Below are positions 19,136-29,100 of a stretch of DNA of 64,000 bases, in pieces. The DNA is from Maylandia zebra (lineage: Eukaryota; Chordata; Actinopteri; Cichliformes; Cichlidae). The notes under the pieces were generated by a model that did no database searches, was not told where the DNA came from, and saw only the letters and a program-made list of their open reading frames with translations. How positions within the stretch are numbered: position 1 is the first letter of the stretch; each line of letters starts with the position of its first letter. A program made the position numbers and the translations under genes. The DNA lies in the NCBI RefSeq assembly GCF_041146795.1, contig NC_135180.1:39926794-39990793 (forward strand), in the 5' to 3' direction.

Positions 19136-20113
19136 TTATTTCTCAATCTGAACAATTTTGATTAATATCCTGCTCTTCCCAACATAACCTAAGAGCAGAT
19201 TTTTACATATGGTCCGTATTTTGGACATGTTCAAGCCATACATGACAGGATTGAAGAGGGGCTGACATGTAAGAAAGTACACTGATAAAAATATCCGTAA
19301 CATGTTTGGAACGTGGCTCATATCAAACCTGCTCTGTAGTATTTCAAAGGAAACCCCAAAAGAAAAGTTGAGCAGAGAAGCGAGGTGAGGCGTGCAGGTG
19401 CTGACGGCTTTCTGTCGGGTCTGTTTGGATCCAGAAAAACAGATTTTCAGGATCCTTGTGTAGGTGTACAGGATTACAGATACTGGGACACACACTGTGA
19501 CAGAGGCAGCAGTGAGCTCATAGAGATTATTAACTGTGGCGTCATGACATCCCAGCTTGATAATGGAGTGATTGTTACAGTACACTTTGTTAATGACATT
19601 TCCACAGAGCTGCAATGAAGCACTCAGACATGTTGTGACACAAACAGCAAGTAAAGGGGGTATCCAGGTCACAGCTATCAGAAGGGCAACTTTATTAGAC
19701 ATCATTAGTGTGTGATATTGAAGAGGATAACAGATGGACATGTATCTGTCATAAGACATGGCAGCTAAGTTACTAAACTCTACACTTCCATATAAGTAAA
19801 TAGAGAAAACCTGCAGGAAGCAGAGAGGAGCAGAAACAGTGTGAACATCAGAGAGGATCTGAAGCAGGAGGAACGGAAACAGCCCTGTACTACCATACAG
19901 CTCATTCACAAACAGGCTGCACAGAAACATGTACATAGGTTCATGTAAGCTTCTGTTCACACAGATAACCACAATCAGCAGGACATTGGAACCTACTGTA
20001 AACACATACAGAGACAAAATAATCATGAAATATAAATATTTAAACATCTGTGTATCAACATAGGCACCAAGAGTAAAATATGAAAACTGTGTGGAGTTTC
20101 TTATGATCTCCAT
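19136..20113 (-). CDS. Odorant receptor 2 (teleost class, 7TM GPCR)
   Basis: 325 residues from an ATG at 20113, the usual length for a single-exon fish odorant receptor. An N-glycosylation site (NST) is at residue 6. TM1 carries SNVLLIVVICVNRSLHEPMY, TM3 ends AMSYDRYMSICYPLQYH, the extracellular loop 2 has LCGNVINKVYCNNH, TM6 starts KAVSTCTPHLASL and TM7 is PLFNPVMYGLN. The frame is intact, so it is probably functional. It is a close paralogue of the genes at 4629 and 42298. A stretch of about 150 bp covering TM2 and the first extracellular loop (19831-19983) appears base-for-base identical to OR3, far closer than the rest of the gene. The ligand cannot be predicted. Confidence 0.96.
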   Translation of the reverse strand: MEIIRNSTQFSYFTLGAYVDTQMFKYLYFMIILSLYVFTVGSNVLLIVVICVNRSLHEPMYMFLCSLFVNELYGSTGLFPFLLLQILSDVHTVSAPLCFLQVFSIYLYGSVEFSNLAAMSYDRYMSICYPLQYHTLMMSNKVALLIAVTWIPPLLAVCVTTCLSASLQLCGNVINKVYCNNHSIIKLGCHDATVNNLYELTAASVTVCVPVSVILYTYTRILKICFSGSKQTRQKAVSTCTPHLASLLNFSFGVSFEILQSRFDMSHVPNMLRIFLSVYFLTCQPLFNPVMYGLNMSKIRTICKNLLLGYVGKSRILIKIVQIEK

Positions 20114-20878
20114 GGTTCACAGCAAGCCAACACTATCCACAGGATACTGTACATTTAGAAGTATTCATACTATGTTAGTGATCCTTTCACCTGCTTTGAA
20201 CTGTGGCATGAATTAGCCAAAATAACCACACAAGCAACACATTATATCACTGAAGGATCATTTGTGACAAAGATCTCAAACTTACCTCTGCACTACAGTT
20301 TAGTGTATGTGTAGTATCAAAAGTCTCTGTAGTCATGTGTAACATGGGACACTGAACGACACACGGACTGAACTGTGACTTCACCTCTGCTTCATTTAAG
20401 CTTTTCACTTTAGTCCCACAGTAGTCTGGTGTCATTACCAAGGGACATGCTTTGCAAACTAAATAGCTCTTTGAAACCAAAAAAATAAACAGTTGCATAA
20501 AAGAAACATCAATCTCAACACAAGGCCAAAGGAAGGGCAGACTGAAAGTATTGATGGATGGATGAATGCATGAGTGGAGGGATGTTTTTCTCATTCACTC
20601 ATGGAGATGTAGCAATGGCTGTCCATGGCTGCCATACAATTTATTTGCTTACAGTGTCTTTCCCTGTGTAATACCAGAAATCACACAGAATGAAACAGAA
20701 ATATGCAAACATGCCCAAACCAGTAGATATTTTTTTCATTTGGATTTAACAGGCTTAAGAGCAGCACTAAAGTGTCCTCTCAGTGCTGCTCTTTGAGTTT
20801 GACGTCTTGGGCCTGTTGCAAGCACTTCCTTCCCTGTACACCCATAGTGGCAGCTTGGTTCATTATTAGTTCATTATT
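20114..20878. other. 5' flank of OR2, no other gene seen
   Basis: No recognisable coding exon. A promoter for OR2 presumably lies here, but no clear TATA or olfactory O/E-type site could be singled out. Confidence 0.4.
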
Positions 20879-20960
20879 CAATTCAATTCAATTTTATTTA
20901 TACAGTGCCTGATAGGTTTGTAGCTTGAACCCATCCGCTGGAACGTTGAAGACAATATAA
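20879..20960 (-). mobile_element. LINE 3' tail with TTCAA repeats
   Basis: Tandem TTCAA units followed by TTTTATTTATACAGTGCC match the reverse complement of an L2-like LINE tail. Only the tail is present. Confidence 0.5.
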
Positions 20961-21166
20961 TTACACTGCAAAGCAAGACACAAGTAGGCAAAGTTCTTCA
21001 TGTTACTCGTGCACGGGAGAGAACCGGACAAAGCGCCGTCCCTTCGCTTGACCCCAGTTGCTCTCGTCCGTTCTCCCGTACCACTGTCCTTTTATTGAGG
21101 TTACATGAATATGCATAGGTTCATTAACATATGACGTCTACATACACACAAAGAGTACCTTGCCTG

Positions 21167-21169
21167 TGT

Positions 21170-21200
<31 letters not shown>

Positions 21201-21206
21201 GGGGGT
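21167..21206. repeat. (TG)n microsatellite and poly-G run
   Basis: About nine TG units followed by a run of about 22 G (21184-21205). It could adopt a G-quadruplex. The length is likely unstable between individuals and assemblies. Confidence 0.95.
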
Positions 21207-22050
21207 ACTGCTGATGGCCCTGCCCAGGGGTGGATACCAAGGGGACTGAGGAAGTTTCCAGCCACTCATTCAGATCATGACAAGGGATTGCTATTTGGGT
21301 AACAATGAACAGTCTGAGCTGGAACAATGGAGTCAGTGCAGAAGGTTATGTAGTCGGTGATACACTTAGTGAGCCCATTGATGTCCTCACCGTGAGGCTC
21401 AGAGTGTCTCCCAGTGTGTCATCTCAAAACAGCCCTTAAGTTCTGCTAAGGCCTCCTCCAACCACTGCCTAATACTGCTAGTGGTCATAGGCTGCCTCCT
21501 CACAACATGCAGATAGCAGGAGATGAGATGAATCAGTTTATGATATGACCTACCCAGTGGGGGGAGGGAGGAGAGTGGATAATGTCACATGCAGCTGCAA
21601 GGTTAGCAGAGGGAGGAACATAAAAGCCACCAACGTCCCATGGGTAAATTCTCTGGGCAAATAATACTGCCAGAGTCCAACAGAGTACAGTTTACTGTTC
21701 GAGCAACAAATCCTTTCTTAGAGGAATGGACAATTAGGAATTAACAAGGGAAACCTGGGCGTCTATTGTCTCATGTAGTCTGGAAGATGAGTGGATGGGG
21801 GGGTGGGTGCAGTTTTCTCTGTGGTGGGGTTGGGTGGGCTGTCCCGGGCTCTGTGGGGCCGGGCGGCATTGCTGTTCTGGGCCCCGGTCTGGATGGGCCT
21901 GGGCCCCCTTTCCCTGGCGGGTTGCAGAGTATGCGGGTGCCTACTGGGGTCAGCGGGGGAGCTGGCCCCAGGGAGGGGTCAGTTGCCCCTCCCTTCCTTC
22001 TCTCCCCATCTCCAGCTGCCTCCCTCTTCCCGCTCCACCACAACCACCCA
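21207..22050. other. Unassigned, GC-rich in the second half
   Basis: 21350-21620 looks like decayed repeat. 21790-22040 is strongly G/C-biased and gives open frames on both strands from composition alone. No domain was recognised. It abuts the LINE ORF2 remnant. Confidence 0.4.
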
Positions 22051-24186
22051 CACATGCAGAGTGTAAAGGTGTTAATGCTGATACTGTGGTGAATTTCTCT
22101 GCTTCTTTTGTGTATTCTGCATCTATTACGTCAGATTGTCTTACCCCTCATACGGTTGAGAATTTTGCCAATACCCTGTTAACTACATGTTCCTCCATCC
22201 TCGACATTGTTGCACCTATTAAAATGAAGCGCCCCAGAACTTATTCACAATGTTGGTTAAGCGACTCTGTTCGCGCTCTACGACGTGTGTCGGCGTGATG
22301 AGAGGAGGTGGAGGAAAGATAAACTCCAGGCATCTTACGACACCCTATGTATTAGCCGCTTGAAGTTTCAAACTGCTGCCAAAATGGCTAAAGCAGCTTT
22401 CCTTTCAAAAATTATCTCTACTAATGGTAACAATCCTCGAATTTTATTTAAAATGTTTAACTCTGTGGTCAACCCCTGCCCCACTATGCTGCTGCCGTGC
22501 TCCACGGTTCTTTGCAAACAATTTTTAAATTATTTTTTAGATAAAGTCTCATCTCTTAAATCTGCTCTTCCTTTAATGACAGGCCCTGCGTTTACCCCTG
22601 ACTGTTCCTCTTCCTTCTATCAGTTTGAACCCGTTTCACTCCCTACTCTTAAGCGTCTGGTTGAACAACTGAACAATACTAACCTCGTATATGATGTTCT
22701 TCCATCTCGTATAGTTAAGGACTGTTTTAGTGCAATTGGACCTAGTATATTGTCCCTTTTGAACTCTTCTTTGCTCTCTGGTTGCGTACCATCAGCCTTT
22801 AAACATGCTATAATTCAGCCTGTTCTTAAAAAAAGGAACCTCGATTATAATGATTATGCGAACTATAGGCCGATTTCCAAGCTTCCGTTCTTGGCCAAAA
22901 TTCTTGAGAAGATAGTGTTGCTTCAACTCCAGGCCTACCTGGATGAGAATAGCATTAATGATAAATTCCAATCGGCCTTCAAACCACATCATAGCACTGA
23001 GTCAGCGCTGCTCCGAGTTCTCAATGACCTTCTACTAATGGCTGATAATGGGCGCTCCTCGGTCCTAGTGCTATTGGATTTATCGTCGGCATTCGATATG
23101 GTTGATCATAACATACTATTGGCGAGACTTGAGCACACTGTAGACATCAAGGGTGCTGCCCTGGATTGGTTTAAATCATACTTGTCCAATCGGCTCTCCT
23201 CGGTTCACTTGGCCACTTCCTCTTCCTTCGCTGTACCTGTCTGCTGTGGTGTCCCTCAGGGATCTGTGTTAGGCCCTACTCTGTTCTCATTGTACATGCT
23301 TCCATTAAGCGCTATCTTTGAGAAATATCACATCGCTTTTCATTATTATGCTGATGACATTCAGATCTACTTTGAGTTAAATGATGACCTAGCTTTGTCC
23401 TTGAATTGTTTTCGAGAGTGCATGTGTGAGGTCAGGCAATGGCTCCTGGCAAATACTCTTATCCTTAATGATAAGAAAACTGAAATTGTGGTCTTTGGCA
23501 GTAACGTTCTCCGTGCCAAACTTCGTGATGCTTTTGGTTTTCTCACTAACTCCTTTTCCGACACTGTTAGGAATCTGGGCGTGTTACTTGACAGCTCATT
23601 TAAACTTGATAGACAAGTGTCTGCTGTCGTTAGATCCAGTTTTTACCAACTCCGCCTTATTTCTAAGGCCAGGCAGTATATCCCGCATAAAGACCTGGAA
23701 AAACTCATCCATGCCTTTGTAACTTCGAGGCTGGATTACTGCCATTCACTCTATTTTGGACTCCACTCTGCCCTCCTTCATAGATTACAGACAGTCCAAA
23801 ATGCTGCTGCACGCATTCTAACCAAAACTAAGAAGTTTGCTCACATTACTCCCGTCCTAGCTGATTTGCACTGGTTGCCTGTGAAATACCGTATTCAATT
23901 TAAAATTCTGCTGTTTACTTTTAAAATCACTAACAACATAGCACCGAGCTATCTTAAGGAACTCCTAAGCTCATATGTTCCTGCTAGGGCTTTAAGATCA
24001 TCCTCACAGTTACTGTTGGTGCAGCCTAGATCTCGGATGAAGTCTAGAGGTGATCGAGCGTTTGCTCTGGCTGCACCAGAGTTGTGGAACAACCTTCTGA
24101 TTGGCATCCGGGCGTCTGACTCTATTCAATCTTTTAAATCACGGCTTAAAGCGTATTTGTTTAATCTTGCTTTTTCTACCGGTTAA
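22051..24186 (+). pseudogene. LINE ORF2 reverse transcriptase (one frameshift)
   Basis: Encodes most of ORF2. Conserved RT blocks in order: NYRPISKLPFLAKILEK (about 22861-22910), LLDLSSAFDMVDHNILL (motif A), CCGVPQGSVLGPTLFSLYM, and the catalytic HYYADDIQIYFELN (about 23341-23382) with an intact YADD box. Then come the thumb (WLLANTLILNDKKTE, LGVLLDSSF) and the C-terminal block HITPVLADLHWLPVKYRIQF. The upstream segment (to about 22298) is in another frame, with one frameshift near 22290. The remaining 633 codons are open. There is no endonuclease, so it is not autonomous. An ATG is lacking at the long frame's start. Confidence 0.9.
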
Positions 24187-24478
24187 ATGCTGGCCTTGTT
24201 TGCAGCGATTTATTCTATTAATTTTCCTATCATGCTTTTATTTGCGCTGTGCATGTCATATCGCCATTGTGTTTTGATGGCATAGTTATATTGTGCTATA
24301 GTTATATTTTTCTATTGGTGGCTTTTTCCTGTGAACATAATTTTACACTTTTATTTTTTTTATGACTCTGATTATACTTGTGTTAATTTGTTTTATGTTA
24401 AGCACTTTGGCATGCCGTTGGTTTTTAAATGTGCTCTATAAATAAAGATTGTTGTTGTTGTTGTTGTTGTTGTTGTAT
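22051..24478 (+). mobile_element. L2-type LINE, 5' truncated, with RT and (GTT)n tail
   Basis: Carries ORF2 from the region before the reverse transcriptase to its stop at 24186. The 3' UTR ends in CTATAAATAAAG and a (TTG)n tract at 24449-24477. The family is related to the fragments at 7507 and 16230. Confidence 0.9.
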
Positions 24479-25257
24479 CTTCCCCGGTAGGGCACAAGCA
24501 TCGAAGGCGTTGGAAAGGGAGGGGGGATGAGTGCGTGCTTATCAGTGTAAGTGTGTGTGTGTGTCCATAGTTTAGCTGAGACAGTGTCCTTCGGCCTATC
24601 AGGCTAAGTAAACAGTCCTCCAGCCAATCCAGGTGTCCTTGCATGGGACGGGAAGAACAGTCATAACACAGTCGTTATCAGGGAGTGATAGTTCAGCTCC
24701 AGCCTTGGGCCTGCAGCTGGGGTGATGGGGTCCACAATCTCAATGTTGATTTTGTAAATTTGCATGCGAGCAGCCCAGGAGAATTTTCAGGCTGCCCTAA
24801 CACTCCCACACTGGCCTCTCGATCTCCCGTTGGAGCGCCGCGAGCCTCCCCATGATGCTATCAAACTTCTGTTCCATGGTGTTGTCATTCTTTTGATTCT
24901 GAGACTTCACAACTGCAGTGATCCGTTCCACGATGTGTTCCAACTGTCGCTCAAGGGTCAATGTATAATTAATAACCATGATTAGTTTATTTTAAAACAC
25001 ACAGAACTATGTTGAATAGTTTGTCTACATCTTTAATAGATGTTAAATGTTTCTATAATTGATGAAAAATTTGATATTTTCTAGATATCTTATTCTGCCT
25101 GTGAAACAAAATTTACCTCCATCCTAAAGGCTCTGTAGGAGAAGTGAGTGTTTGAACTAAACATAGGGCAGTACTTAAGGGCTTTAAGTACATTTAAGCT
25201 CTACTAAATTGCATTGCAAATGTTAATAAAGCTGTCTCTCTCCCTCTCCTCCTCCAG
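24479..25257. other. Unassigned; short minus-strand coiled-coil-like ORF
   Basis: A minus-strand frame at 24979-24797 (60 codons) reads like a heptad-rich segment (LEHIVERITAVVKSQNQ, MGRLAALQREIE) and may be a scrap of a retroelement ORF1 or gag. The homologue is not identified. The rest is featureless. Confidence 0.35.
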
Positions 25258-25260
25258 TGA

Positions 25261-25392
25261 ATGCGGCAGTGTAAAGTGTGCTCAGTATCAGTTAAAGGTA
25301 GATTGGAGCTACTTACTCATTACAAACTCAAACATCTACACTTTGGACACCTATGCACATTTAAGACATGGAACGCCTTAATTGTGACCTGT
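25261..25392 (+). pseudogene. SAMD3-like family pseudogene, first exon (C2H2 finger)
   Basis: An ATG opens MRQCKVCSVSVKGRLELLTH, with C-x2-C ... H-x4-H spacing (HYKLKH), a C2H2-type finger that begins many members of a large fish gene family. The second finger is damaged: after HFGH the sequence runs straight into LCTFKTWNAL, and its expected first cysteine segment is deleted. A donor-like GTAGGT follows at about 25392. Exon 2 lies past an LTR-element insertion. The family name is from memory and tentative. Confidence 0.5.
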
Positions 25393-25429
25393 GGTAGGTA
25401 CCTATTTAAAATAGGCGTTCGCCGCTTCC

Positions 25430-25782
25430 AAGTAGAAGAGGGAGCAGCGCTGGCAGAATGACTCGGCTGTGGCTGCTCCTGCTGTGATGTGGAAACGCTG
25501 GGTGAGTCGGGTGGCACAATAATGATCCCTAACATCTTGTAGAAAGCTTGAGCTGGTGTAAGCTGGCTGCTCGCGGTCTCATAGTAATCCTCCCGGGACC
25601 GGCGGGAGCGTTTTCTGTGAGACCGGGGCATCCGGGGGGAAGAAGCAGGTGAGTGGACCGAAGGGTAAGCAGCTAGTGAGGAACGGCAGCACGGAGGCCC
25701 TCCAAGCGCTAGCCGGGTCCCGTCAAAGGCTGAGCTGCGCTTCCTCAGTGAGTCTGCTGGATCCATACTGGTCGCGTCGTTC
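25430..25782 (-). pseudogene. Truncated gag-like ORF of the MDPAD family
   Basis: Starts MDPADSLRKR at 25766 (-). It shares FDGTRLALGGP and a basic stretch (HRKRSRRSRED) with the 686-codon ORF at 10657-12717. It is cut off after about 110 codons. It sits directly after the LTR at 25783, in the same order as in the intact element. Confidence 0.72.
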
Positions 25783-26396
25783 TGTCACGGTTGGCTGTGT
25801 GGCAGGCAGGCAAGCAGGAGTGATGGATCCAAAATGCAGGACTCAGACACAGAAGTACAACTTAAAGCGCAGCTTTATTGCCGGAAAACCTCTTACTAAA
25901 CTAAACTCACCAAAAGACAAACAAAAATGCTGGTGAACTAAAACACTGTAGCAGAAATACTGAGCTGGAGACGAAACACTGGCAACACAGAGGCAACCCA
26001 CACACAGCTTGTTGAGGGTCCGACGGACACTGACACTGAGAAACACAGGGCTTAAATACACAGATGGCAGTAATCAAGGGATGAGAGACAGGAGGGGAAC
26101 ACACCTGGGAGAAATCACAGCTGACGAGACAGGGGAAACGTAAACTGAACACACTCACATACGACACAGACCTTCACAATAAAACAGGAAACTCAGACAC
26201 ATGGAACCAGACAAGACATTGAACTAAACAGACAGACTCACAAACAGATGGGGTGACACCAAAGACAGACAGATACAGACGCAGACTCAGAGGCAGACCG
26301 AATATAACACGTAGAACTCAAACAATAATAATCAATAAATTGGAAAATGCTAATAATAAACTTAAAGTGCTGGGTCACCGACCCAGGACCATGACT
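25783..26396 (-). mobile_element. LTR of a second MDPAD-family element
   Basis: Starts TGTCACGGTTGGC and ends GACCCAGGACCATGACT, with an expected terminal CA mutated. Internal landmarks (AACTTAAAGCGCAGCTTTAT, CACAGGGCTTAAATACACAG) parallel the LTRs at 10030 and 12736. This is a different but related subfamily. Only one LTR and part of the gag region remain, inserted in an intron of the SAMD3-like pseudogene. Confidence 0.78.
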
Positions 26397-26473
26397 ATTA
26401 CTGTGCATAATTTGTGTCTACAGTTTAGGGAAAATAATAATTTTATAAAATGCTGCTTGTCACCCTTTGCCAG

Positions 26474-26563
26474 GATGATGTTGATCTTGTGTGTCAATGT
26501 ATTATCAAGGGGCTCTGCGTGTACCTCAACGAAGACCCCAGCAATTTATTGACAGAACATGTG
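26474..26563 (+). pseudogene. SAMD3-like family pseudogene, exon 2
   Basis: Ninety bases bounded by a good acceptor (CCCTTTGCCAG) and donor (GTAAGTG). It encodes 30 codons, DDVDLVCQCIIKGLCVYLNE then DPSNLLTEHV, in phase 0 on both sides. It joins in frame to the exon at 28619. Typical of the conserved domain of the family. Confidence 0.6.
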
Positions 26564-26621
26564 GTAAGTGTTATTATAGAAGGTCAGTTTTATTGAAAAT
26601 AAATGTGGTTGCTTCATGAAC

Positions 26622-27040
26622 TAAACCCATCCATCCATCCATCCATCCATCTTCATCCGCTTTATCCGAGGCCGGCAGCAGCCTAAGCAAAGAGGCCCAG
26701 ACCTCCCTCTCCCCAGCCACCTCCTCCAGCTTGTCCGGGGGAACACCAAGGCGTTCCCAGGCCAGCCGAGAGATATAATCTCTCCAGCGTGTCCTGGGTC
26801 TGCCCCGGGGCCTCCTCCCGGTGGGACATGCCTGGAACACCTCACCCAGGAGGCGCCCAGGGGGCATCCTTGTCAGATGCCTGAACCACCTCAGCTGGCT
26901 CCTTTCGATGTGGAGCAGCAGCTGCTCTACTCTGAGCCCCTCCCGGATGGCCGAACTTCTCACCCTATCTCTAAGGGAGAGGCCAGCCACCCTTCGGAGG
27001 AAGCTCATTTCCGCCGCTTGTATCCGCGATCTCGTTCTTT
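26622..27040 (-). mobile_element. RTE/Rex3-like LINE 3' end
   Basis: Minus strand encodes the ORF C-terminus (MSFLRRVAGLSLRDRVRSS, LRWFRHLTRMPPGRLLGE, GRPRTRWRDYISRLAWERL) and ends in a (GGAT)n tail at 26627-26650. The same LINE copy resumes at 27572 after a 531-bp block. Confidence 0.88.
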
Positions 27041-27571
27041 GTCTTTGTCTTCTACGTAAAATATTTAATGATTCATTTATGTGATGAAGAAAGATGGACA
27101 CATTAAAGACGAAATAACAAACAGGAAATCTGTAGTGGAGAAGAGGAAATGTTGCCACCTGGTGGCTGTGAAAATGATTGCCTGATTATTTGTTCCAGTA
27201 TGATATCATTCTGAGTATTATTCCTCCTACAGATGCTGTCTCTTTTCTCTCTCTTCTTTTTTGAGCTCTTTGATTTGTATTGAAGGAATCTGAAGGATTT
27301 TTCAGCCTGAATTTCTTTTTGTTTGGTTTGAGTTGAGTCTTGATGTTTTTTAATAAATGCATTAACAATGAACTCCATGTTGCATTAAACTGAAGGATCA
27401 TCTTCAGTTTCCAGTAAGTCAGATCAGGTAAAATCTGAAAACTTGCTATCAAGTTCTGTGTACCAGGTTTTGAGGTAGGTGGTTTTGTTGTGGTGCTCGC
27501 TATGGCTCAGGGTCTGAATGTTTGGGTCTGCCTTTTTCCAAACACAGACTCAAAATATTTATGATAATTGT
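27041..27571. repeat. 531-bp block, also present at 38992 and 50462
   Basis: The block interrupts an RTE LINE. A 24-bp LINE sequence is present on both sides (27017-27040 and 27572-27595). The same block follows the same LINE point at 38992-39522 and 50462-50982, apparently without base changes. It has no protein domain; the short ORFs are probably chance. Confidence 0.75.
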
Positions 27572-27960
27572 CTTGTATCCGCGATCTCGTTCTTTCGGTC
27601 ACTACCCACAGCTCGTGGCCATAGGTGAGGGTAGGGACGTAGCTCGACCGGTAAATTGAGAGCTTCGCTTTTACACTCAGCTCCCTCTTCACCACGACGG
27701 ACCGGTGCAGCGTCCACATTACTGCAGCTGCAGCACCAATCCGTCTGTCGATCTCCGGCTCCCTTCTCCCATCACTCGCGAACAAGACCCCGAGATACTT
27801 GAACTCCTCCACTTGGGGCAGGAACTCATCCCCGACCCGGAGTGGGCACTCCACCCTTTTCCGGCTGAGAACCATGGCCTCAGATTTGGAGGTGCTGATC
27901 CTCATTCCCGCTGCTTCACACTCGGCTGCGAACCGTTCCAGTGCGAGCTGGAGGCCTGAC
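27572..27960 (-). mobile_element. RTE/Rex3-like LINE, middle part
   Basis: Continues the LINE at 26622. It encodes LQLALERFAAECEAAGMRIS, STSKSEAMVLSRKRVECPL, EFKYLGVLFASDGRRE and LTYGHELWVVTERTRSRIQ. It lacks the RT palm. The 5' end is truncated near 27960. Confidence 0.88.
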
Positions 27961-28618
27961 CTTGACCTCTGGGATTTTGAAAATGATCTAAGATTTTCAA
28001 ACTTATGCCACAGGTGTATCTGCTGGTGACTGGGGGATACCACTGGCAGCCCCCAGTTTGTATGTGTTTTTTATTCTAAAATGAATAGACATAACTGAAA
28101 ATGATTAGACTATTTAGCTATGGAATCTTGTTTTATCTACATGCTGAAATGCCACAATTTCACTTTTTAATGGACACATTTAATAAATATTGGGGCCATC
28201 TTATTTATTAGAAAAATACTGTATGGCCTGGAAGACTTTAAAAAAAATATTCATGAAATACTTGGATCCAGCTAATGTCTGGGTTTTAGATCATAGTTTA
28301 GTACAGTTCAGATGCTAGTATCTCCACATTTATTGCTTTTGACGAAATTAACATAATAACCAAAAACCAGACTAAATTGACAAGCTTGTTTTGTGTCAGT
28401 CATTACTTTGTAAAAATACTGCTTTATTCAGCATCCTTGTCTATATGGGTTAGAGAAGATGTTATGTTTAGGTGTTTCACGTTTTTTTTTCTTCTACATG
28501 TGTTAGGTCCATGTATTGAGGTCATAGTTGAACACCTCTTCATTCTCTGACAGTATTCTGTTTCTTTGCAATGACCAGTGTTCTGTTGAATTTAATTTTG
28601 GGAATGTGCATTTTCCAG
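27961..28618. other. Intron of the SAMD3-like pseudogene
   Basis: AT-rich sequence with no recognised element, ending in the acceptor GCATTTTCCAG at 28608-28618. Confidence 0.45.
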
Positions 28619-28930
28619 GCCACAGATGAAGGAGTTATCCAACAATCTATTGAGGAAACAACCATGGGAATCTACATCATCAAGTCAAGAGATGCCAGTG
28701 ACAGCCCTGAGGACATCGGGGTAGTCCTTGAAGGCCAGAGAGTCTAGTAGGATTTGGATAACTGTGCCCTAGCAGCTGCTATGCTATTTGGATTAATGTA
28801 CACTTTGAACCTGACCTACCCCCCGGAACTGAAGTATACCTTCGAGGTATTACAGAAACTGGTTATGGAGCTCGAAGGGAACAGCCTTTCAAAGACGGTC
28901 CAGGTTCTCAAGAACAGACTGTACGAGTGA
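28619..28930 (+). pseudogene. SAMD3-like family pseudogene, last exon
   Basis: 312 bases, 104 codons in phase with exon 2. Conserved features: TTMGIYIIKS, DSPEDIGVVLEGQRV, then AMLFGLMYTLNLTYPPELKY and FEVLQKLVMELEG, ending LKNRLYE and TGA. Two adjacent in-frame TAG codons at 28745-28750 interrupt it between GQRV and DLDN. It is therefore a pseudogene unless the stops are sequencing or strain differences. A paralogous, open version of the same exon lies at 35110-35389. The biochemical function of the family is not established. Confidence 0.65.
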
Positions 28931-29100
28931 ACAGTTATGACATGGAAACAATATGTCTACCTCTCTGAATATGTTCCATTGTTTCTTTTTTGCCAACACT
29001 GGTAAAATTACAGTATATAGTAAAACTGATTTTTCTCACAATTTTATAGGTTTTTACTGGTAGGAGCAACTTTCGCTTTTAACTTAGGGGCCATCATCAC
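28931..29100. other. Spacer
   Basis: Short AT-rich stretch, no feature beyond a CACTGGTAAAATTACAGTA motif at 28996 reminiscent of fish DNA-transposon ends. Confidence 0.3.

Noticed and set aside
21771-22092. Overlapping long ORFs on both strands
   Set aside because: Extreme GC bias gives open frames in all phases; no domain and no conserved pattern.
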